A stretch of 64,000 nt of DNA from Nostoc sp. NIES-4103 (GTDB taxonomy: Bacteria > Cyanobacteriota > Cyanobacteriia > Cyanobacteriales > Nostocaceae), in contig NZ_AP018288.1 in the NCBI RefSeq assembly GCF_002368335.1, positions 5,131,902 to 5,195,901 on the forward strand, given 5' to 3'. Position 1 is the stretch's first letter. The number at the start of each line of letters is the position of its first letter. The notes beneath the pieces are model-generated. The model saw nothing but the letters and a program-made list of their open reading frames with translations, was not told where the DNA came from and did no database searches. Below, one piece after another: positions 9,047 through 16,502 of this stretch. The position numbers and the translations under genes were made by a program.

Positions 9047-10375
9047 ATGTCTACCATTAAACCAGCGCGTATTACCAAAGTATTACCTGATTCCATAGCC
9101 GCTGAGATTGGCTTTGAACCGGGGGATGCGATCGTTGCCATCAATGGTACGCCTCCCCGCGATTTAATTGATTATCAATTTTTATGTGCTGATGAAGTTC
9201 TAGAACTAGAAGTTTTAGATGCTGCTGGCAAAACCCATCACATAGAAATCGAAAAAGACTATGATGACGACCTGGGGTTAGAATTTGAAACTGCTCTATT
9301 TGATGGTTTAATTCAGTGCAATAATCGCTGTCCGTTTTGCTTTATTGACCAACAACCGCCAGGTAAGCGTTCTAGCTTGTATTTAAAAGACGATGATTAT
9401 CGTCTCAGCTTTTTATATGGTTCTTACCTCACCCTGACTAATTTACCAGAAAGAGAATGGCAGCGGATTGAACAGATGCGCTTGTCTCCATTATTTGTGT
9501 CTGTTCATGCTACAGAACCCGATGTCAGAATTAGACTTTTGAAAAATCCCCGTGCAGGACAAATATTACAACAACTCAAATGGTTTCAGGAAAGGCGATT
9601 ACAAATCCATGCCCAAGTAGTTGTTTGCCCTGGTATAAATGATGGCAAACATTTGGAACAAACCCTACAAGATTTAGCGTCTTTTTATACTGGTGAATTG
9701 CCTGCGGTGGCATCAGTGGCTGTAGTACCTGTGGGTTTAACGCGATTTCGTCCCCAGCAAGACGAACTCATACCTGTAACTCCAGAAAAAGCTAGGGAAG
9801 TAATTGCCCAAGTGCGATCGCTTGCGCGGCAATTTCGCCAAAAATTCGGTTCTAACGTTGCTTGGTTAGCTGATGAATGGTTTTTGATTGCTGGTGAGGA
9901 ATTACCAAGTGAATCTGAGTATGAAGAATATCCCCAAATTGATAACGGCGTTGGTTCCATTCGTTTATTTCTCAAGCAATTTGAAATAGCCGCACAATTA
10001 CTACCACCAAAAACATCTCCCAAACGTCAATTAACCTGGGTAGTAGGCAATGCAGTAGAAAAAGCATTTCAACCAATCCTAAATCGTTTGAATGCTGTTG
10101 ATGGTTTAGAAGTAAACATGTGTGCTTTAAATAGTGATTATTGGGGGCAAAGTATTAGTGTAACAGGATTATTAACTGGTCATGATTTACTTTTAAATTT
10201 ACAAGGGCGAGATTTAGGTGATGGTATATTGCTACCAAGTGTTATGCTCAAACATGGAGAATTAGTATTTTTAGATGACATGAGTATTGAAGAATTAAGT
10301 CAGCGTTTGAATACAAAAATTCTCCCAGTTTCAGGAGTTGAAGAACTGATAAATACTTGTCTTGCTGACTACTAA
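9047..10375 (+). CDS. PDZ / radical SAM / DUF512 protein (cyanobacterial FeS oxidoreductase, TIGR03279-like)
   Basis: A 442-residue protein. Residues 1-70 form a PDZ-like domain (PDSIAAEIGFEPGDAIVAING). CNNRCPFC near residue 90 is a CX3CX2C cluster motif typical of this radical SAM branch, followed by QQPPGKRSSLYLKDDDYRLS. The C-terminal half is DUF512-like (GLEVNMCALNSDYWG, VTGLLTGHDLL). The family is known from cyanobacteria and relatives, and its substrate is unknown. The frame stays open upstream through the heptamer repeat, but that part encodes only repetitive PMPYALC text, so ATG 9047 (MSTIKPARI) is chosen as start. Confidence 0.85.
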   Translation: MSTIKPARITKVLPDSIAAEIGFEPGDAIVAINGTPPRDLIDYQFLCADEVLELEVLDAAGKTHHIEIEKDYDDDLGLEFETALFDGLIQCNNRCPFCFIDQQPPGKRSSLYLKDDDYRLSFLYGSYLTLTNLPEREWQRIEQMRLSPLFVSVHATEPDVRIRLLKNPRAGQILQQLKWFQERRLQIHAQVVVCPGINDGKHLEQTLQDLASFYTGELPAVASVAVVPVGLTRFRPQQDELIPVTPEKAREVIAQVRSLARQFRQKFGSNVAWLADEWFLIAGEELPSESEYEEYPQIDNGVGSIRLFLKQFEIAAQLLPPKTSPKRQLTWVVGNAVEKAFQPILNRLNAVDGLEVNMCALNSDYWGQSISVTGLLTGHDLLLNLQGRDLGDGILLPSVMLKHGELVFLDDMSIEELSQRLNTKILPVSGVEELINTCLADY

Positions 10376-10578
10376 GGCAACTTGGCAACTCAGTAATAAA
10401 CATAGGGAAAAATTACAAATTAAAAAACAGTAGGCAAGCAAAAATACAAAATATATGCAGCACTTGGATGTTGGTATCAATTTAATATAAAAACCTTTTA
10501 GTGAGTTTATATAGAGTTGAAATACAAACAATGGTGTAAGGTATAAAATAATTGCTTTTTGCTCTGAAATCTAGGGAG

Positions 10579-10693
10579 TTCCATTCTAAAAAACATACAA
10601 TTTTTCTTGTGGGGTAGGCCAGAAAGCCCACCCCTAGCTTTGGGCGGACAAGATGTCCACCCCACAAGTAGTAGTAATTTATTTCTTGGTAAT
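10579..10693 (+). repeat. hairpin repeat, copy A
   Basis: Flank TTCCATTCTAAAAAACATAC, then an inverted pair CTTGTGGGGT (10606-10615) / ACCCCACAAG (10659-10668) enclosing GGCCAGAAAGCCC and GGACAAGATGTCC, then flank TAGTAGTAATTTATTT. A second copy lies at 14081-14192 with its flanks inverted but its core in the same direction. It is non-coding; any open frame across it is incidental. Confidence 0.85.
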
Positions 10694-10958
10694 CCCCTAT
10701 TGTTTTTTGTCAGATGTACAAAAATACCACTCTTGTTTTGGGAAATCAACAATTATAGTACTTACGCAAATAACAGCCAAAACCCTTATTTCCATGTAGT
10801 GGCAATTCATGAACGCTGGTTACAATATGTAGTTTAGTATAATACCAGCTGACACAAGCTCGCACTTGATTGGCTTTTGGGCAATTCCTGAATTGACCTG
10901 CATAGCGTGTATTTTTTGGTCAGTTTGATAACTGTCTATTTAAAAATAAATAACATGG

Positions 10959-11110
10959 CGTGAGTTCGATGAACCTCTCCCCAACCCCTCTCCGACGCAC
11001 AGAGGGGCTTTAACATACTTGATGATGAACGAAAAATCAAGCTTTAAAAGCCTCTCTCCTTGCAGGGGAGAGGAATGGAAGCGGGGTTTTTTAGTTCCGT
11101 CGAACTCACG
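10959..11110. repeat. 152-bp MITE-like element with 11-bp terminal inverted repeats
   Basis: CGTGAGTTCGA at 10959-10969 is exactly complementary to TCGAACTCACG at 11100-11110. The interior contains complementary CTCTCCCC / GGGGAGAG text and no gene. A fragment related to its right half (TTGCAGGGGAGAGGAATGGA) recurs at 14336-14375. It may be a miniature transposable element; no clear target duplication is visible. Confidence 0.55.
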
Positions 11111-11223
11111 TTAATATGAATGATTTTTATCAAAAAATCAGTTGTTTTTCGGAGGTAATTTATTGTTATGCTGAATGATAAAGAATCAGTAAGTTTAAGA
11201 ATGGATTAAATGAGGAGAGAGTA

Positions 11224-13920
11224 GTGAAGAATCAGGATAAAAACAATAAAAAAATCAGAAAAACCGGATTCTTCATTTTGATTTTTAAATTTTTCATCTG
11301 GAATTATTTTAGTATTTCACCAGTAACAGCAGCAACTGAAGAACCTATATTGAGCGTAGTGCAGAGTCAAGAAAACACGCAGCAATGGGCAGAAATAACA
11401 AAGCGCTTACAATCAATAGGGGCAAAGTATTGTGTAATTGGATTAGCTGACGTGAAGAGTGCAGCAGATTGGGGCGATCGCACGGTATTATTTTTGCCAA
11501 ACGTAGAAACATTAACGCCAGCCCAAGCCATCGCCCTAGAAGAATGGATGAGTAAGGGTGGAAACTTAATTGCTACAGGGCCTTTAGGCAGTCTATCAAC
11601 ACCAGGAGTACGCCATTTATTGCGATCGCTAATGGGGAGTTACTGGGCGTTTGGACTGAATGAGACACAACAGATAAAACCCAAAAAAAGCAGCATACAA
11701 GAATGGGCAAAGCAAAACGAACTTTTTGGTCAGATACATGGCGGTGTTGTAATTCCTGATGCTGCTAATAGTCAAGCTGTTGCTGTGTGGAATTCTCAAG
11801 ATAATCCCGCCGCAGTGGTGACAACTGAACATTCCACATTGTTGGGATGGCGCTGGGGAACAGATGTAGCTTCTACAGCAGAATTAGATAGTGCCTGGTT
11901 AAAAGCCGCCGTGACTCGTCATCTGACATCACCAGGAAACCGCAGCAACAAAGTAGCAGGAGGTTCGCCAAATTGCTCTACATCAGTGGCGACTGGGCCA
12001 AGCAAAGAGGGAGAAGAGAAAAATTTTGCTGCGATCGCTACAGCACCTCAACCTAGACCACTTGCTGGAGTTACACCACCAACTTCTGTTGAACCCATAG
12101 ACCAACTCGAACAAACAGTGCGTTTGGATGTTACGCCTAACTCCAATGCACCAATTGATCGTAATGAAGCGATCGCTCTCCAACAAGAGCTAGAAAACCT
12201 CATCGGTAGGGTGGAAAGCGCTTATTTGGCTGCGTCAGTTGATGCTGCGAATGCTGATAAATCCGAGTCTTCCAAAGTAGAACAGGTACAGTTAGCCTCA
12301 ACTAAACTTGAAGTACCAATTCTCAACAGAGAGGAAGTTTTAGCACAAGCAAGAATAGTTGCTAAAAACTTACCCAATTTAATCGCGCAAAAAAACTATG
12401 CTCTAGCTCGTCAACAGTGGCAAGTGACAAAGACAAATCTGTGGAAGCAGTTTCCTGTTGATCGCCGATTAGCTCAAGCAGAAATTCGGGCAGTGTGGTT
12501 AGACCGGGGAACAATTGTCCGTGCTGGTAGCGAACAAGGACTAGCTCAGATTTTTGATCGGCTGGCACAAGCGGGAATCAATACAGTCTTTTTTGAAACT
12601 GTTAACGCCAGTTACACCATTTATCCCAGCCAAGTCGCGCCGCAGCAAAACCCATTAACTCGTGGTTGGGATCCACTAGCGGCGGCGGTGAAATTAGCCC
12701 ATCAACGGCAAATGGAATTACATGCCTGGGTTTGGACTTTTGCAGCTGGAAACCAGCGCCACAATGAAATTCTCAATATCAATCCTAATTACCCAGGCCC
12801 AGTACTTGCTGCTCATCCTGATTGGGCAAACTATGATAACCTTGGCAAAACAATTCCCATCGGTCAAACCAAGCCATTTTTTGACCCAGCAAACCCACAA
12901 CTACGGCAGTACCTACTCAAGCTGTATGAGGAAATTGTCACCCGTTATGATGTGGATGGTCTACAACTAGATTACATTCGCTACCCTTTCCAAGATCCTA
13001 TTGCAGGTCGGACTTACGGCTATGGTCAAGCTGCAAGAGCGCAGTTTCAAAAATTGACTGGCGTAGATCCAATCAACATTTCTCCCAGCCAAAAAGACTT
13101 GTGGCAAAAGTGGACGGAATTTCGTACCCAGCAAGTTGATAGCTTTGTTGCCGAAGTTTCACAGCAGTTACGACAAAAGCGATCAAACTTAATTTTGTCG
13201 GTTGCTGTATTTCCTTTACCAGAACAAGAACGTATTCAAAAGCTGCAACAGCATTGGGAAGTTTGGGCTAGGCGAGGGGATATAGATTTAATTGTTCCTA
13301 TGACTTATGCCCAAGATACTCCTCGCTTCCAACGATTAGCACAGCCTTGGATAGCCTCCACACAATTGGGTTCTACCTTGTTAGTACCAGGAATTCGCTT
13401 GCTTTCCTTACCATCAATAGGGGCATTCGACCAACTCCAACTCGTAAGAGACTTGCCAGTTAGTGGTTATGCACTGTTTGCTGCTGAGAATTTAAACAAC
13501 GAACTACAAAATATTTTTAGTAGCACCCAAGGAAAAGTTCAACCCGCAGGAAATGAACCCATTCCCCACCGTCAGCCTTTTAAAACTGCTGCTGTTCGTT
13601 ACACAGCACTACAACAGGAGTGGAAGTTTGTTTTGCAAAAACAGCAACAACAAGTGCCTGCTAAGACGATCTCAGATTTGAATAACCAAGCACAAGTGGT
13701 ACAAAGTGCTTTAGATCAGCTTGCAGCGTCACCTTCTGCTAGTAACTTATTAGCAGCAAGAGCCACCCTCACTCGGTTCCAGTTTCAATTTCGCATGTGG
13801 ATGCGCCAACAGGCTATGGATAATTCTTATCAAGCTAAAGTCTGGGAAAATCGCCTTGCTACTATAGAAAGGTTATTGCGTTATGGCGAACGACGCATAC
13901 TGTCGCGTTCTCAAAGCTGA
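11224..13920 (+). CDS. secreted glycoside hydrolase family 10-like (GHL10/DUF187) protein
   Basis: An 898-residue exported protein. Residues 12-37 form a signal/anchor segment (FFILIFKFFIWNYFSI...TAA). Residues 50-230 resemble a glutamine-amidotransferase/trimerisation-like fold (VLFLPNVETLTPAQA, GGNLIATGPLG). A low-complexity linker rich in Pro/Thr/Ser follows. Residues 420-760 form the GHL10/DUF187 TIM-barrel: EIRAVWLDRGTI, GINTVFFETVNASYTIYPS, MELHAWVWTFAAGN, VDGLQLDYIRYPF, DLIVPMTYAQ. This family is thought to hydrolyse extracellular or envelope glycans. The last 130 residues are helical and Gln-rich. GTG start at 11224 with a good GAGGAGA ribosome site 7 nt upstream. The gene is bracketed by copies of the hairpin repeat. 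Confidence 0.85.
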   Translation: MKNQDKNNKKIRKTGFFILIFKFFIWNYFSISPVTAATEEPILSVVQSQENTQQWAEITKRLQSIGAKYCVIGLADVKSAADWGDRTVLFLPNVETLTPAQAIALEEWMSKGGNLIATGPLGSLSTPGVRHLLRSLMGSYWAFGLNETQQIKPKKSSIQEWAKQNELFGQIHGGVVIPDAANSQAVAVWNSQDNPAAVVTTEHSTLLGWRWGTDVASTAELDSAWLKAAVTRHLTSPGNRSNKVAGGSPNCSTSVATGPSKEGEEKNFAAIATAPQPRPLAGVTPPTSVEPIDQLEQTVRLDVTPNSNAPIDRNEAIALQQELENLIGRVESAYLAASVDAANADKSESSKVEQVQLASTKLEVPILNREEVLAQARIVAKNLPNLIAQKNYALARQQWQVTKTNLWKQFPVDRRLAQAEIRAVWLDRGTIVRAGSEQGLAQIFDRLAQAGINTVFFETVNASYTIYPSQVAPQQNPLTRGWDPLAAAVKLAHQRQMELHAWVWTFAAGNQRHNEILNINPNYPGPVLAAHPDWANYDNLGKTIPIGQTKPFFDPANPQLRQYLLKLYEEIVTRYDVDGLQLDYIRYPFQDPIAGRTYGYGQAARAQFQKLTGVDPINISPSQKDLWQKWTEFRTQQVDSFVAEVSQQLRQKRSNLILSVAVFPLPEQERIQKLQQHWEVWARRGDIDLIVPMTYAQDTPRFQRLAQPWIASTQLGSTLLVPGIRLLSLPSIGAFDQLQLVRDLPVSGYALFAAENLNNELQNIFSSTQGKVQPAGNEPIPHRQPFKTAAVRYTALQQEWKFVLQKQQQQVPAKTISDLNNQAQVVQSALDQLAASPSASNLLAARATLTRFQFQFRMWMRQQAMDNSYQAKVWENRLATIERLLRYGERRILSRSQS

Positions 13921-14370
13921 TACTAAGCTGTTACGCATTTAAGTTGCGTAGTTACTCATGAGGGTTGTCCAGAGTCAAGAGTCAAAAGTCCAAGTTCAAC
14001 CTTGACTCTGGACTGTTGACCCTTGATGACCTAAACAACCAAAGATGCAATTTAGACGCACATCAGCTTATTTCACCAAGGAATTACCAGCAAATAAATT
14101 ACTACTACTTGTGGGGTGGGCCAGAAAGCCCTTTGCTTGGGGCGGACAAGATGTCCACCCCACAAGAAAATTGTATGTTTTTTAGAATGGAAGTCGCTAA
14201 AATCCTGATACAGTCCACTCCCCCTGCTTTCTCTACCTCCCCTGTTTGGCTCAATATATCAACCTCAAAGTGAAATGGTATGAGGCCACTTGCGCTTTAT
14301 CTAACGGCCAAGTGCGATCGCGCAGTGGTTCCACCTTGCAGGGGAGAGGAATGGAAACGGGTTTTCTGAT
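13921..14370. other. spacer with hairpin repeat copy B and repeat fragment
   Basis: Starts with short direct repeats (AGAGTCAAGAGTCAAAAGTC and its complement near 14005), then the hairpin repeat (14081-14192), and a fragment of the 152-bp element (14335-14375) that abuts the kinase remnant. No intact gene. Confidence 0.6.
14081..14192 (-). repeat. hairpin repeat, copy B
   Basis: Core CTTGTGGGGT (14108-14117) / ACCCCACAAG (14157-14166) enclosing GGCCAGAAAGCCC and GGACAAGATGTCC, as in copy A. The outer flanks (GAATTACCAGCAAATAAATT and GTATGTTTTTTAGAATGGAA) are the reverse complements of copy A's flanks. Core and flanks are therefore in opposite relative orientation in the two copies. Confidence 0.85.
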
Positions 14371-14934
14371 CCGTCACATTTTCAAGATACTGTCAAACGG
14401 ATGACACAGATGTTAAATGATATTTTGCTAAGAGGCAAAGTAAAAGCGGGAAAACTAGAATTTAGACCAAAATCTCATAATTTAATCGCATACAGCCGTC
14501 ATTTAGTGAAAAAACATAGCTAAATTTCAGCAATAAGCTGGTTAGTTGCTTAAATGGTAAATATCAGTGAATATCATCCAATACCATGTAGCATGGATGA
14601 TAAGTTAATAACACACATTCTCAGTAAATTACTCCCAAATGCGATTAAACATTTGCCAGTTCATAGCACTATTAAATTTAGTCTCAATTGCCAGCATGGA
14701 CAAGCTGTATTTGAAATTTAAGATTAGAGAATTGGTATTCTATCATCAGAACTACCATGCCTATTTAAATCATTTTACTATGCCAGGAATGTTGCTAATT
14801 TTCTAGAAAATAGATGAGTTTTGGTAATTGATAAAAAGCGTGTTGACATACATAAAACTGAAATAATTTTCACCAATACATTCGTATTAGCTACGTTGTT
14901 TACTGTGATTTTGCAACTAAATAACCAAATATAA
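14371..14934 (+). pseudogene. sensor histidine kinase remnant (HisKA/HATPase), five in-frame stops
   Basis: A single reading frame from 14371 to the TAA at 14932 reads as the C-terminal half of a cyanobacterial histidine kinase. TVKRMTQMLNDILLRGK then AGKLEFRPKSHNLIAY (end of the dimerisation helices) is followed by MDDKLITHILSKLLPNAIKH (N-box), FSLNCQHGQAVFEI-D-RIGIL (G1 box, decayed) and VLVIDKKRVDIHKTEIIF (G2 region), ending LFTVILQLNN. In-frame stops occur at 14521, 14551, 14719, 14725 and 14815, with no frameshift. The N-terminal sensor part is gone and is replaced by a repeat fragment ending at about 14375. It lies 10 nt before the EAL response regulator, its likely former partner. Confidence 0.85.
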
Positions 14935-14944
14935 ATAGAGGTAA

Positions 14945-16171
14945 ATGATGATCAAAATTTTAGTGATCGAAGATGAAGAAGCAGTACGTGAAAACCTGAT
15001 AGATTTGTTAGAAGCTGAAAATTTTGAAATTATTGCAGCAGCCAATGGCAGAATCGGTATAAATTTGGCTGTATCAGAAATTCCTGATTTAATTTTGTGC
15101 GATATGATGATGCCGGAAATTGATGGTTACGGAGTGTTATTAGCATTACGCCAAGAACCATTAACGGCAACAATCCCTTTCATATTTTTAACTGCAAAAT
15201 CTGCCAAAGCTGATTTTCGCCAAGGTATGGATATGGGTGCGGATGACTATCTCACTAAACCATTTACCCGCGCTGAATTATTAAGTGCAATTATGAACCG
15301 CTTGGAAAGGCAAGCTACTTTAAAAAAGTATTTATCTAATCCAAATATAAATAAAACTTTATCTCCTAAAAGGCAGTTATTAGAAATTAGTTTATACAGA
15401 GTTGTTAGAAACCAAACTTTTTTAGAAGAATTTGAAGTTTATTATCAACCTATAGTAGATATTAAGTCTGGACAGATAATTGCTGCTGAAAGTTTGTTAC
15501 GTTGGCAAAGTCCTGAATTAGGGTTAGTTTTGCCAACAGAATTTATTCCTTTAGCAGAGTCTACAGGTTTAATTGTTCCTGTTGATAGATGGGTAGTACA
15601 AAATGTTTGTAAGCAAATTAAAAGCTGGCATGATGCAGGAATTCCTTACTTGACAGTTACTGTAAATTTATCAGTAATGGAGTTTAATCAACCAGATTTT
15701 ATCAAGAAAATAGTTGAATTTATCAATATCAATCATCTAGAACCACAATACCTGGAAATAGAACTGACTGAGAGCATGATTATGCAAGATGTGAATAGTG
15801 CGATCGCAACGATGAATGAATTACAATCCCTCGGTGTCAGTATAGCTATTGACGACTTTGGTACTGGCTATTCTTCTTTGATATATTTAAAGAATTTACC
15901 AGTTAATACACTTAAAATTGACCGCTATTTCATCCACAATGTTGCTCATGATTCTCAAAAATCTGCGATTACTAAGGCATTGATTGAAATGGCTCACAAT
16001 CTTAACATGCAAGTAGTTGCTGAAGGTGTAGAAACAGAAGCAGAATTATTTTTCTTACGCGAAAACAACTGTGATGCCATGCAAGGGTTTTTATTCAGTC
16101 TGCCATTACCTGCAGCAGAATTTGAAAATTTTTTGTGGAATAATAAACGCTTACCTAGGTTACCTGTATAA
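14945..16171 (+). CDS. response regulator with EAL domain (putative c-di-GMP phosphodiesterase)
   Basis: A 408-residue two-domain protein. The receiver domain (residues 3-118) has acidic pocket IEDEE, phospho-acceptor D53 in LCDMMMPEIDG, T83 and K105 in LTKPF. The EAL domain (about 155-395) has AAESLLRW in place of the usual EALLRW, ELTESMIM, DDFGTGYSSL, LKIDRYFI and AEGVETEAE. The first metal-binding Glu and the DD pair are retained, so hydrolysis of c-di-GMP is plausible although the signature reads ESL. Start ATG 14945 (or 14948), with GAGGTAA just upstream. Its neighbouring kinase has decayed, so it is probably an orphan or phosphorylated by another kinase. Confidence 0.9.
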   Translation: MMIKILVIEDEEAVRENLIDLLEAENFEIIAAANGRIGINLAVSEIPDLILCDMMMPEIDGYGVLLALRQEPLTATIPFIFLTAKSAKADFRQGMDMGADDYLTKPFTRAELLSAIMNRLERQATLKKYLSNPNINKTLSPKRQLLEISLYRVVRNQTFLEEFEVYYQPIVDIKSGQIIAAESLLRWQSPELGLVLPTEFIPLAESTGLIVPVDRWVVQNVCKQIKSWHDAGIPYLTVTVNLSVMEFNQPDFIKKIVEFININHLEPQYLEIELTESMIMQDVNSAIATMNELQSLGVSIAIDDFGTGYSSLIYLKNLPVNTLKIDRYFIHNVAHDSQKSAITKALIEMAHNLNMQVVAEGVETEAELFFLRENNCDAMQGFLFSLPLPAAEFENFLWNNKRLPRLPV

Positions 16172-16502
16172 GTAAGATTTAATGTGACAGTAAGAATTTC
16201 GTGTATTACAGAAAAGGAGTGGAGAAGTACAGAAAAGATAAAATTTCTAACTGCTAATTTCAAACTCTTGACAAACTATAACACACCCAGCAATGAAGTT
16301 GAATAAAAGCTTGGGCATTGCTAAAAATGCAATAGCTGGTTTTAGCAATGCCATAAGCTAGTTGGGTATGTAGATTTGGCTGACTCAAATACTATTATCT
16401 ACAGTCGATGTTTGCGATCATGTTGGGGTTTTGGTTGTAGTTAGCGTATAACTTGTATGAGTTGTATGCAAACAGACAAATCAGTATATAATTTTTTGGT
16501 GG
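16172..16502. other. 331-bp spacer with a strong hairpin
   Basis: Besides the hairpin at 16314-16352, nothing recognisable was seen. It probably contains the promoter of the NACHT gene. Confidence 0.5.
16314..16352. terminator. 13-bp perfect inverted repeat, possible terminator
   Basis: GGCATTGCTAAAA (16314-16326) and TTTTAGCAATGCC (16340-16352) form a perfect 13-bp stem with a 13-nt loop, extendable by outer AGCTT/AAGCT. There is no T-tract after it, so it may be a repeat or mRNA-end structure rather than a classical terminator. It lies 140 bp after the EAL gene. Confidence 0.45.

Larger units (their letters stand above)
10376..11223. other. 848-bp spacer containing two repeat elements
   Basis: No gene was seen. 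The spacer holds a hairpin repeat (10579-10693) and a 152-bp element with terminal inverted repeats (10959-11110), both listed separately, plus the promoter and ribosome site (GAGGAGAGAG at about 11211) of the following gene. Confidence 0.7.

Noticed and set aside
11040..11110. Terminator for the radical SAM gene
   Set aside because: The complementary arms belong to the 152-bp inverted-repeat element more than 500 bp from the stop codon.
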